This document shows positions 1-7,757 of a stretch of 18,609 nucleotides of DNA, one piece after another. A program made the position numbers and the translations under genes. The DNA comes from an uncultured Methanobrevibacter sp. (GTDB taxonomy: Archaea > Methanobacteriota > Methanobacteria > Methanobacteriales > Methanobacteriaceae), in NCBI GenBank assembly GCA_900319985.1, contig ONQL01000030.1:20113-38721 (forward strand), written 5' to 3'. The notes beneath the pieces are model-generated. The model was given only the letters and a program-made list of their open reading frames with translations, did no database searches and had not been told where the DNA came from. Within the stretch, counting starts at the first letter, position 1, and every line of letters starts with the position of its first letter.

Positions 1-53
1 TAAATTTCATCAAAGAGCATTTGGAAAGTAATACCCACATTTGTGCAATTCAT

Positions 54-75
54 CCATGACTTGTAGAAGTCATGG
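54..75. repeat. Perfect 9-bp hairpin at the left edge
   Basis: Positions 54-62 and 67-75 are exact reverse complements around a 4-base loop (GTAG). On the plus strand the left arm overlaps a TGA stop at 57-59 that closes an 18-codon frame open to the left edge (3-59). The hairpin could therefore be the 3' end of a plus-strand gene lying outside the window, as with the hairpin over the stop codon at 15717-15740. No clear T-run follows, so a terminator role is not proven. It could also be a junk palindrome or a decayed mobile-element end. Confidence 0.4.
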
Positions 76-85
76 TATTCTTGCA

Positions 86-382
86 TTAATTAGATAAAAA
101 TGCATTAGTGTCATAGTTTTTCTGGAAAATACCATCCATATAACAACCCATAAGGCTTCCAATTCTAATGATTTTTACATCTAGTCCATTTATTGCAGCT
201 TCCACTACTTTCCTTTCAGCCAAAAACTTACTATTCACATACTTGTTGGATAAAAGCTCATCAGTAGTAATTGAATTCAAATTAGCAAATTCAATCAGAT
301 TTTCTTTTTTAATTAGGAATTCAGATTTTTCAATTTTGGCGTTTTCCTGTTCCCCAATTTTATTTGGAGAAATTAAAGTGGA
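86..382 (-). pseudogene. NRPS-type thioester reductase domain remnant (extended SDR)
   Basis: The minus strand is open from 382 to a stop at 86-88, about 98 codons, with an in-frame stop just upstream (383-385) and no proper start. The translation opens with an STL segment like the beta-strand ISTL motif of extended SDRs. It then has YVNSK, the catalytic YxxxK, followed by FLAERKVVEAAINGLDVKI and a GSLMG...DGIFQKN...NAF block. This order is typical of the terminal NAD(P)H reductase (R) domain that releases peptides from nonribosomal peptide synthetases, a family present in Methanobrevibacter. The N-terminal nucleotide-binding half and everything after NAF are missing, so it is a dead internal fragment of about 100 residues from a domain of roughly 350-400. 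Family assignment is good; origin from a complete NRPS is inferred. It may mark the scar of a lost synthetase locus. Confidence 0.72.
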
Positions 383-694
383 TTAGTCAAAGCACCCCCA
401 TAATTTTGAAAGATATTTATTCCAACAAAATAGACACCAATAATACAAATCTGAAAAATGCGAATACATGAACTGCTATGAAAAAACCATGACAAAAAAA
501 TCATAATATCCACAGCATTACCCAAAAAACACCACTTAAAAGTTATTCATAGTTGATGAATGATAATATGATTTAATACAAGATAATTATTGTTTTGACA
601 TTTTAAAAGAAATGAACATTGGATTGACATTGTTTTATTGTATATTTTTACAAAATATTTATATAATAATCTTTATTAAAATAACATAAGGGAA
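383..694. other. Gene-poor intergenic stretch with weak coding trace
   Basis: No convincing gene is seen. On the minus strand a 43-codon frame (504 down to 373) starts at ATG and encodes a hydrophobic peptide ending NYGGALTNPL. It overlaps the start of the reductase remnant in a different frame, has no SD, and matches no family I recognise, so it is either a fragment of a decayed membrane protein or chance. The right end carries the promoter of the DUF2142 pair. The middle (about 505-640) is AT-rich with nothing recognisable. Confidence 0.4.
656..668 (+). promoter_or_regulatory. TATA box of the DUF2142 pair
   Basis: An AT-only block, TATTTATATAATA, sits about 30 bases before the ATG at 695 and fits an archaeal TATA box. 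Transcription would begin near 687, leaving a leader of only a few bases. AAGGGAA at 688-694 abuts the ATG, too close for a classical SD. Confidence 0.5.
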
Positions 695-2284
695 ATGACT
701 TTGGAGAGTATTAGTGGGGTTTTTATAAAATCCAAAAAATATTGGTTAATATATTTAATATTCATTGCGGTTACATGCATATCCACACTTTCGGCCAAGA
801 ACTTCGTGAACCCACAGTTTGTAATAGCCACATTTGTAATCGTTGCAGTCTTAGGCATAGCCTGTATCGTTTATTATTTCATGCATGACTCTGAAAATGA
901 ACTGTATAAGGTTGCATTTGTCATCATTCTCTGTTTTGGAATGATGTCATCATTGATTGTGCCTATTGTGGATATCAGCGATGAATTGGAACACCTTACA
1001 CGGGCGGAAATCACGTCCCAAGGAGTGATGTTCCCTCATTGGGAAGGAGGTAAGAACAATCTCACCAGATTGTACAATCATACTTCTGAAGGACAGTACA
1101 GCACAGCCCTCAATAAGGATGTGGGATTCAATACATCGGAAAGCCACATGTTTTTCCTGCACAACCGAGAAAATACTGTTTTTGACACGCCCGGTGATAC
1201 TGATAAGATTTCCAACAAAACAATACTTGACGGATCTTCCTTTGAGCAAAATCCATTTTATGGATACATTCCTCAGGCATTTGGTGTTTTTTTAGCCAAG
1301 CTATTTGACATGAATGTAATTTGGATGCTGTGGCTTGGCAGGATATTCAATTTAATTTCCTATGCATTTATAATATCTTTTGCAATTAAAAAAGCGCCTG
1401 TGTTAAAGGTTCCACTTTTAGCCGTTGCCTGCATACCCCTTTCAATTTATCAGGCAGCTTCCGTCAGCATCGATTCGATGATAATTGGTTTAGGAATACT
1501 TACAATAGCATATTTCCTATATCTATATAAGGCAGAGGAACAATCCCTTGATACCAAGCATGTTGCGCTATTTTGCGGGCTTTCATTGCTTTTGGGTCTT
1601 TGTAAGCTACCGTATCTTGCCTTCGTGTTTTTGATATTGCTGGTTCCTCGGAAAAACTTTAAAGATGAAAAAATCTTAAGATATATGCTCTTGGGCATTC
1701 TGATTGTTGCTTTTGCAGGCATATTGTGGAGCACATATTCAGAACCTGCTTTGATGCATTCATGGAGATCAAAACTTAATTATATGAACCCTTCATTGCA
1801 GGCTCAATATCTGATAAACAATCCTATGGCAATTTTACACTTCCTAAGGATGATTTTCACACACACTCTGGGCATTACATTAAACGGTCTGTTCAATTTC
1901 TTTGCAGCAGGCAGCGCAAACCATTATTCAGACCAATATACAGTCATTACAATATTCCTATGGATATTTCTGTCTGCTACATTACTGTTCTATCCAAATA
2001 AAGGAAAGTTTAATTCAAAGGCAAGATTGGGTTCACTTCTGGTACTTCTGATAGTATATGTTGGAACATGCTTCATTCAGCTATTGACTTGGGCAGATGT
2101 TGGAAAGACAAATATAGGTGTCAGTGCAAGGTACTTTTTACCGTTGTTTGCATTGCTTCCAATCATAGTACCAATCGAGATAAAAATAGATAAAATCCGA
2201 GATAATTTTGACAAATATGCAATGATTTTTATCATTGGTTTTATGGCCACTTTAATTTTGGCTTTTGCAACTAAATATTATTGA
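695..2284 (+). CDS. DUF2142 family polytopic membrane protein (copy 1)
   Basis: A 529-residue integral membrane protein with about a dozen hydrophobic segments. It matches DUF2142 (GT-C glycosyltransferase-like clan): an acidic signature DISDELEH near residues 93-100 after the second to third membrane segment, then an extracytoplasmic loop, an NPFYGY block near residue 187, SIDSMIIGLG, and CKLPYLAF. Family members are often found with cell-surface polysaccharide genes and are suspected to move sugars from lipid carriers. Substrate and activity are unknown, and glycosyl transfer is inference. The start is supported by its paralogue downstream, which has the same N-terminal spacing (about 13 residues before SKKYWLIYL). 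The next gene begins 13 bases after the stop, so the two are almost certainly co-transcribed. No sugar-biosynthesis genes lie nearby. Confidence 0.85.
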   Translation: MTLESISGVFIKSKKYWLIYLIFIAVTCISTLSAKNFVNPQFVIATFVIVAVLGIACIVYYFMHDSENELYKVAFVIILCFGMMSSLIVPIVDISDELEHLTRAEITSQGVMFPHWEGGKNNLTRLYNHTSEGQYSTALNKDVGFNTSESHMFFLHNRENTVFDTPGDTDKISNKTILDGSSFEQNPFYGYIPQAFGVFLAKLFDMNVIWMLWLGRIFNLISYAFIISFAIKKAPVLKVPLLAVACIPLSIYQAASVSIDSMIIGLGILTIAYFLYLYKAEEQSLDTKHVALFCGLSLLLGLCKLPYLAFVFLILLVPRKNFKDEKILRYMLLGILIVAFAGILWSTYSEPALMHSWRSKLNYMNPSLQAQYLINNPMAILHFLRMIFTHTLGITLNGLFNFFAAGSANHYSDQYTVITIFLWIFLSATLLFYPNKGKFNSKARLGSLLVLLIVYVGTCFIQLLTWADVGKTNIGVSARYFLPLFALLPIIVPIEIKIDKIRDNFDKYAMIFIIGFMATLILAFATKYY

Positions 2285-2297
2285 TTTGAGGGGAAAA

Positions 2298-3890
2298 ATG
2301 AGTTTAAATGAATTTAAGGATGTATTGATTTCATCGAAAAAATATTGGTTGATATATTTGGTCCTAATAATTGTTTTAGGTCTTTCAACTGTTAGTTATA
2401 GAACTATAGCGCATCCGACTTATGAGATTAATACATTGCTGATAGTTGCAATCTTAGGCATTCTTTGCATTGTGTATTATTTCATGCACAATTCAGATAA
2501 GGAATTGTACAAGGTTGCCTTTGTAATTATACTGTGCTTTGGTATTTGTGCATCATTTATTGTGCCGATTTGCGATGTCAGTGACGAAACAGAACATCTT
2601 GCAAGAGCAGAACTGACTTCAAGAGGAATAATAATTCCTCATTGGACTGGAGATGAATTGGGTGTTGACAGATCTTACGAGATACCATCCACCAATAAGC
2701 CCATAGTATATAATAAAGGTGCTGGATTCGTATCTATTGAAGCTTTAAACGATATAACGATTAGTTTAGGTAGAACGGTATTTACTACGCCTTATGATAC
2801 ATTAAAAATAGATCATACGCCAACAGTACTCGTTTCTGCATTCGAGCAAAATCCATTTTATGGATACCTGCCTCAGGCCATAGGTATGATTATTGCCAAA
2901 TTATTGGATTTGAATGTAATTTGGATGCTGTGGCTTGGACGGATTTTTAATCTAATTTGTTATGCCGGATTAATATCGTTGGCTATTAAAAAGACTCCAA
3001 TTTTGAAAATGCCAATACTTGCCGTTTCATGCATACCCATATCGATTTATCAGGCGGCTTCGCTAAGTATAGATTCTATGATAATTGGCCTTGCAATACT
3101 TGCTATCGCATATTTCTTATATATGTATAAGGCCAAGGAAAATTCGCTTGGTGTCAAGCAAGTTGTAATTTTCTCGGCATTATGCTTAATTCTGGGTCTC
3201 TGTAAGCTGCCATATTTAGCATTCATATTCTTCTTGCTGCTGATTCCATACGACAACTTCGAAAAGGGTAAAAAAATCATTCCATACATGCTTCTATGCA
3301 TAGCCATTGTTGGAATAATCGGAGTTATATGGAGCAGATATTCAGAACCTGCATTGATGCATTCCTGGAGAGCCAGACTCAGATACATCAATCCGACAGG
3401 ACAGATGAACTATATCATGTCACATCCGGCTTTCATTGGAAAGTTCTTTGGTCAAATTTTCACATATAACCTAGCCAAGATTCTATACGGCACATTCAAT
3501 TTCTTCGGAGCAGCTCAAAGGTCACATTATTCAGACAGTTATCACCTTATAGTGGCTACATTATTGTTGTTTTTGGCTGTTATGTTGCTTGCCTACCCAA
3601 AAAGAGAAAAATTCAACAAAAAAACACGGATTGGAACATTATTCATTGTACTAATCATATATGTTGGAACATGCGCTATCCAGCTTTTGACATGGGCAAG
3701 TGTAGGACAGTTAAATCTAGGTCTTTCAGCACGGTATTTCGTGCCTTTATTTGCACTGTTTCCGGTTATTGGAACATTTAAGATAAAGAGACTGGAAAGG
3801 TTCAAAGACAGTATAGATAAGTATGCGATGGTTTTCATTATCGCATTCATGGCAGTCATGATCTTGTCATTCGCTACCAAATATTATTAG
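2298..3890 (+). CDS. DUF2142 family polytopic membrane protein (copy 2)
   Basis: A 530-residue paralogue of the preceding gene, collinear along its length, with the same DVSDETEH, NPFYGY, SIDSMIIGLA and CKLPYLAF blocks and the same FATKYY C-terminus. I place the start at ATG 2298, preceded by GAGGGGA at 2288-2294, rather than at an in-frame ATG at 2265 that lies inside copy 1; the 2298 start gives an N-terminus matching copy 1. Membrane segments are close in sequence and some DNA stretches are identical, pointing to gene duplication. By contrast the extracytoplasmic loop between about residues 110 and 175 has diverged strongly. Such a pattern could mean different acceptor or sugar specificity, but this is inference. 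The transcript ends at a hairpin right after the stop codon. Confidence 0.85.
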   Translation: MSLNEFKDVLISSKKYWLIYLVLIIVLGLSTVSYRTIAHPTYEINTLLIVAILGILCIVYYFMHNSDKELYKVAFVIILCFGICASFIVPICDVSDETEHLARAELTSRGIIIPHWTGDELGVDRSYEIPSTNKPIVYNKGAGFVSIEALNDITISLGRTVFTTPYDTLKIDHTPTVLVSAFEQNPFYGYLPQAIGMIIAKLLDLNVIWMLWLGRIFNLICYAGLISLAIKKTPILKMPILAVSCIPISIYQAASLSIDSMIIGLAILAIAYFLYMYKAKENSLGVKQVVIFSALCLILGLCKLPYLAFIFFLLLIPYDNFEKGKKIIPYMLLCIAIVGIIGVIWSRYSEPALMHSWRARLRYINPTGQMNYIMSHPAFIGKFFGQIFTYNLAKILYGTFNFFGAAQRSHYSDSYHLIVATLLLFLAVMLLAYPKREKFNKKTRIGTLFIVLIIYVGTCAIQLLTWASVGQLNLGLSARYFVPLFALFPVIGTFKIKRLERFKDSIDKYAMVFIIAFMAVMILSFATKYY

Positions 3891-3901
3891 ATTTTAAAAA
3901 A

Positions 3902-3947
3902 GAAATTGAGATTTTGATGTTAATCTCTAATTTCAATACTTATTTTT
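3902..3947 (+). terminator. Hairpin terminator after the DUF2142 pair
   Basis: GAAATTGAGATT (3902-3913) pairs with 3922-3934 with one bulged T, over an 8-base loop, and is followed by a T-rich tract (3940-3947). It begins 12 bases after the copy 2 stop codon. Archaeal termination depends mainly on the oligo-T, so the hairpin's role is inferred. Confidence 0.55.
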
Positions 3948-3984
3948 CTGATTATTTAACATTAAAGGATTTAACAAAATGTAA

Positions 3985-4326
3985 CAATTCATATTCGTAA
4001 ATAATATTTGCGCCATACTATCAGTATTTGTAGAATGTCTCCTATTGGTTGGTATTCAAAGCTGAAAACTGATTGGATTTATGAACAGCAGAAGTAAAAC
4101 CCTAAAACTAGGAAAATGGTGGTTGACACATATAAAATATATAATTCCAGCAATATTAATCATGATATGGATTGGAGGAATGCATGAACTGATGGCTTTG
4201 AAAACCACAGAATCCATAATAGTTTTAATAGTCCTCACTTCAATATTGATAATTTCATCAGTGATATTAACATTATCCCCCGTCAAATCAAAGGACTGGT
4301 TCGAAACTGAAGAAAGAATCAAGTAA
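3985..4326 (+). pseudogene. C-terminal remnant of an SNF-family Na+-dependent symporter
   Basis: From 3997 the plus strand reads VNNICAILSVFVECLL, then (after a frame change near 4045) IGWYSK, then (after another near 4063) KLIGFMNSRSKTLKLGKWW, continuing openly to a stop at 4324-4326. This aligns with the last roughly 110 residues of the intact symporter at 9464-10921 (VNKFGILLLIAVQCVIFGWYYGAEN... and KYILPVFLIIIWIIGI). An in-frame TAA at 3982 precedes it and a TGA at 4063 interrupts it. An 81-codon frame starting at ATG 4081 survives but represents only the final two membrane segments and tail. It is a 5'-truncated, frameshifted pseudogene. It differs clearly from the intact copy, so it is an old paralogue and not a recent partial duplication. 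Confidence 0.75.
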
Positions 4327-4425
4327 TATATTTGCAGAAAAAAGAGATATAAAAAAAATAATTCCCATATTTCAATAGTATTAAATACAAAATTTTTTTA
4401 TGAAGAAATTGATATACAATAAAGT

Positions 4426-5815
4426 ATGTATAGCTTTATCATTTGCATTTTTGTATTAATTGCATCATACTTCGTTTATGGAAAATTTGTTGAAAAAACG
4501 GCAGGTGTGGATGAAACTCGTGAAACTCCAGCATATAAAATGTAAGATGGTATTGACTATATGCCAATGCCCAAAACCAAGAATTTCTTAATTAATTTTT
4601 TAAATATTGCAGGATTGGGTCCGATTTTTGGAGCCATACAAGGTGCATTGTTTGGTCCGGCAGCATTTTTATGGATTACTTTAGGTACAATTTTCATCGG
4701 ATGTATTCATGATTTCTTCGCAGGATTCATGTCCATTAGAGAGGACGGTCTTACAATGCCAAAAATTGTTTCAAAGTATTTGGGATTTGGCCTTGAAAAA
4801 TTTGTAGCAGTTCTTATCATAATCACAGGAATTCTTGTTTCAGCAACTTTCGCAAAAGGGGCTGCAGATTTAATTAGTAACTTGACTCAAATACCCGTAC
4901 TTATCTGCATAACAATAATTTTCATTTATTTCCTGATTGCTACCGTATTTCCAATTGATAAAATCATTGGAAGAACATATCCTATTTTTGGAGCATTACT
5001 GCTAATTATGGTAGTGATAATGACTGCAGGAGTAATCTTAAATCCTACATATACCATTCCAGAATTTACAACACAAGGATTGTATTTAACTGACAAAAGC
5101 ATTTTCCCATATCTCTTTGTTACCATTGCTTGCGGAGCCATTTCAGGTTTTCATGCATCCCAAGCTCCAATCGTTTCAAGATGTATAGAAAACGAAAAGG
5201 ATGCAAGACCTGTATTTTTTGGATCCATGGTTGTAGAGGGTTTGGTTGCTCTCTGCTGGGCAGCAATTGCAATGGCATTTTTCCACAGCCAACCCCCAAC
5301 TTGCAGCAATTTATAGTTCATCCCCTTCAGTGGCAGTATATGAAATGGCATCAGTACTGGCAGGTCCTGTCGGTTTAATCATAACTATTATTGGAGTTGT
5401 CATATGTCCAATCACTTCCGGAGACACTGCACTTAGAAGTTCAAGAATAACAATTGCTGATTCACTTCATCTCAACCATGAAAAATTAGTTTCAAGACTT
5501 AAAGTAGCCATACCATTATTTTTAGCATCATTTAGATTGACATTTGTTGATTTCAGTTTAATCTGGAGATATTTCGCATGGTCCCAATTGATAGTAGCCA
5601 CAGTAGTGCTCTATTCTGCAACTGCTTATCTGATTAAAAAAGAAAAGCATTATCTTATTGCATTAGCACCGGCAATCGTGTGTACAGTAATTGCCTTTGC
5701 ATATATCCTGCAGGCACCTGAAGGATTAAGACTGCCTCCAATGACATCCAACATACTTTCAGTTATTGCAACTGCCATTACAACAGCAATATTCCTTAAA
5801 AAATTCAAAAATTAA
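4426..5815 (+). pseudogene. cstA: CstA-type peptide/pyruvate carrier, broken by a stop and a frameshift
   Basis: Read through its lesions, this is a nearly full-length CstA (carbon starvation protein A) carrier of about 460 residues, the shorter class of the family. Landmarks: an N-terminal segment ending YGKFVEK, then DETRETPAY, DGIDYMPMP, NIAGLGPIFGAIQGALFGPAAFLWI, HDFFAGFMSIR, and late in the gene PITSGDTALRSSR and WRYFAWSQ. Lesion 1 is a TAA at 4543-4545 where the family normally has a glutamine codon in this block, consistent with a single CAA to TAA change. Lesion 2 is a run of five C at 5293-5297; with four C the protein reads on in frame from HSQPQLAAIY, as the family requires. The remaining sequence is well conserved, so inactivation looks recent. 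CstA relatives import peptides or pyruvate in bacteria; the role in methanogens is unclear. Sequencing error could explain the C-run but not both lesions easily. Confidence 0.85.
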
Positions 5816-5861
5816 CTGGAATATGATTTGCTATTCCCATACCACATATAAAGTCAATAGA

Positions 5862-7223
5862 CTAATCCTTAATTTTGCTTAATATCAATAAGATTAATGT
5901 GACTGTACCAAGTAATAACGCTATCGCCAGAGTAATTTTGGAAGGCAGTACGATTGAAGAAGGATTATCCATAAAAGTATTGGTAGGTCCTACAGTAAAA
6001 CCACATATTACTGTAAATATAGATAAGCTAACACTTTTTCCAACATCCTTATTTGTGGACAGTACTGCAGATGCATTACTCAAATCCTTTTCACTGACCT
6101 GTGTCAGTACAAAACGATTGTTCGGCGATGAAAAAAGACCATGACCTATTCCCTGAAGAATACATGCAAGCAAAAGCAGGTAAATTGGCACAACATCCAT
6201 AAAAAACAATAAAAGGACATCAATTAAAATAAAAGTCACTGCAATGGATGATAAAATACGCTCATCAATCCTATCGGATAATTTTCCGGCGAATGTAGAG
6301 ACACATACTACGGCAATAGGTGTTGTAAGTAAAAATAATCCGGTCCAACGAGCATCATATCCCATAACATATTGCAAATAGAAATTAAGAATATATGATG
6401 CTATGAATGTCATGAAATACATTACAAAAGCAGAATAATTCCCCAACAGATATTTGAAATTTTTAAAAATTCTCAAGTCATAACGTGGATTGGATACATG
6501 ACTTTCAAAATAGATGAAGATGACAAAAATTACCAGACTGGCAATTAACACTTCCAGATTATTGTTATCCAACCTAGCAATACCATACAAAAACAAGCTC
6601 ATGAAAATGACATAAAGTATTGAACCCACATGATCCTTGATTTCAACATTATCAACATACCATTCCTTATCCAATTTAATCAATATCAATAGTATAATTA
6701 TATAAATTGGAATCAATACAAGGAAAATCACCTTCCATCCCAAATAATAAACTACAAAACCGGAAACGGTATTTGACAAACACAATCCGATATAACCACA
6801 GGACCCCATAATTCCCAAAGCAGAACCCAATCTATCAGAAGGCAGCTGCAAGGTAACTATGACATATACTGAAACATTAATAATGGCAGTAGAAATACCT
6901 TGAATAGCTCTTGAAAAAAGAAGCATAGTAATATCAGTTGAAAAGGCCGAAAGCAATAATGCAAAAATCATCAATAAAAGGCTGATTTTTAAATATTTAC
7001 CAATCCCATGTTTTGAAACATATGTTCCCAAAGGTATCATCAATGTAACTGAAGTAATTAAAAAAACCAAGTTGATAGCATTTTCCAATTCAAAATCCAA
7101 ATGTAAATTCGAAGATATTGAAGGAAGCGCTACAATAACCATATTGGCTATGAACTGCACACTAAACATCAGCAAGCAACCGATTATAGTTACCCATTTA
7201 TCTTCAACCAATTTATTCATCAT
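5862..7223 (-). CDS. MFS transporter, DHA2 (EmrB/QacA) type
   Basis: A 453-residue membrane protein with about 14 hydrophobic segments, the length and layout of the 14-TM drug:H+ antiporter branch of the major facilitator superfamily. It shows the TM1 block VALPSISSNL, the loop 2-3 region near GTYVSKHGIGKY (a weak motif A), an SRAIQGIS block in TM4, and a motif-C-like GSCGYIGLCLSNTVSGF in TM5. The acidic residue usually found in TM1 before VNVALP is absent (IANMVIVALP), and the motif C prolines and second glycine pair are altered, so substrate and coupling may differ from known multidrug pumps. I start at ATG 7223, the first of two consecutive ATGs (7223, 7220); a TTG at 7226 is possible. The gene stands alone, convergent with the broken cstA 46 bases away. 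Substrate unknown. Confidence 0.85.
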   Translation of the reverse strand: MMNKLVEDKWVTIIGCLLMFSVQFIANMVIVALPSISSNLHLDFELENAINLVFLITSVTLMIPLGTYVSKHGIGKYLKISLLLMIFALLLSAFSTDITMLLFSRAIQGISTAIINVSVYVIVTLQLPSDRLGSALGIMGSCGYIGLCLSNTVSGFVVYYLGWKVIFLVLIPIYIIILLILIKLDKEWYVDNVEIKDHVGSILYVIFMSLFLYGIARLDNNNLEVLIASLVIFVIFIYFESHVSNPRYDLRIFKNFKYLLGNYSAFVMYFMTFIASYILNFYLQYVMGYDARWTGLFLLTTPIAVVCVSTFAGKLSDRIDERILSSIAVTFILIDVLLLFFMDVVPIYLLLLACILQGIGHGLFSSPNNRFVLTQVSEKDLSNASAVLSTNKDVGKSVSLSIFTVICGFTVGPTNTFMDNPSSIVLPSKITLAIALLLGTVTLILLILSKIKD

Positions 7224-7243
7224 CAATATATTGAATTCAATAA

Positions 7244-7253
7244 CATATAAACT
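7244..7253 (-). promoter_or_regulatory. TATA box of the MFS gene, leaderless layout
   Basis: On the minus strand AGTTTATATG is centred about 25 bases before the ATG at 7223, which would place the transcription start at or next to the start codon. No SD precedes the ATG. A leaderless mRNA is the simplest reading. Confidence 0.5.
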
Positions 7254-7261
7254 ATAATCTA

Positions 7262-7295
7262 TGATTAATTAAAAAAAATAGAAAAAAAGATAATT
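7262..7295 (-). terminator. Oligo-T terminator of the HxlR/cyclophilin-like operon
   Basis: Downstream of the lipoprotein gene the minus strand reads three T-runs of six to eight bases in quick succession, without a clear stem. Such U-tracts are the usual termination signal in Methanobacteriales. Confidence 0.5.
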
Positions 7296-7301
7296 TTTTA
7301 A

Positions 7302-7739
7302 TTACTTTAAACTAAATTCCAATGTAACATCACCAGAACCTAGAACTTCTTTTAGCTTATTTGAGTCAACATTATCTAGTTTACCAAGTTTTGTATAGCT
7401 CCATGAATGAGATCCATAAAATAAGGATATCTGATTTCCTTGATATAATACAATATCTCCAGGACCTGTTTTCATATTTTCATCATTTGTCGGAAGTGAA
7501 AAGCCCAAATCACCGACTTTTTCAAAACCTCCAAACTCCTTTGCATTAACTGTGACATTTCCTTTTTCCAATTTTTTAATCAATTCCTGTGTAGCAGAAT
7601 TGTTTTCCAACTTTACATCAAAGACATTGTCATTGATTTTGACTTTAACTAAATCATCCATACTATCATCCCCACTTACTGCAGTGCAAGCAAACAAACT
7701 CAATATAACTATTAAACCAATTTTTTTAATGAAAGACAT
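7302..7739 (-). CDS. Secreted cyclophilin-like fold lipoprotein
   Basis: A 145-residue protein with a short basic N-terminus (MSFIKK), a hydrophobic stretch, and LFAC at residues 15-18, a plausible lipobox that would anchor the protein by Cys18 on the outside of the membrane. From about residue 29 to the end is one domain of the cyclophilin-like superfamily (Cyclophil_like type, not a classical PPIase): GFEKVGDLGFSLP, PGDIVLYQGNQISLFYG, SWSYTKLGKL and a terminal LGSGDVTLEFSL. These proteins share the beta-barrel of cyclophilin, but isomerase activity is not established. I chose ATG 7739 over ATG 7751 because GGGTGAT sits just ahead of it and the signal peptide then begins normally. It follows the Ig-repeat gene after 18 bases and is its domain paralogue; both are likely under the HxlR gene's promoter. 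Confidence 0.75.
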   Translation of the reverse strand: MSFIKKIGLIVILSLFACTAVSGDDSMDDLVKVKINDNVFDVKLENNSATQELIKKLEKGNVTVNAKEFGGFEKVGDLGFSLPTNDENMKTGPGDIVLYQGNQISLFYGSHSWSYTKLGKLDNVDSNKLKEVLGSGDVTLEFSLK

Positions 7740-7757
7740 AACATCACCCATTTACTG

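Noticed and set aside
168..386. A 72-codon plus-strand frame at the left edge
   Set aside because: It is the antisense of the reductase remnant, whose YxxxK and NAF motifs lie on the minus strand.
2265..2297. An upstream ATG extending the second DUF2142 gene
   Set aside because: It lies inside the first gene, lacks an SD, and breaks the N-terminal match between the paralogues; ATG 2298 has GAGGGGA in front.
4543..4545. Stop-codon readthrough or pyrrolysine in cstA
   Set aside because: The codon is TAA, not TAG or TGA, and a second lesion follows, so pseudogene is simpler.
5293..5297. Phase-variable C-tract in cstA
   Set aside because: Five C is too short for a typical contingency tract, and the upstream nonsense codon would block expression anyway.
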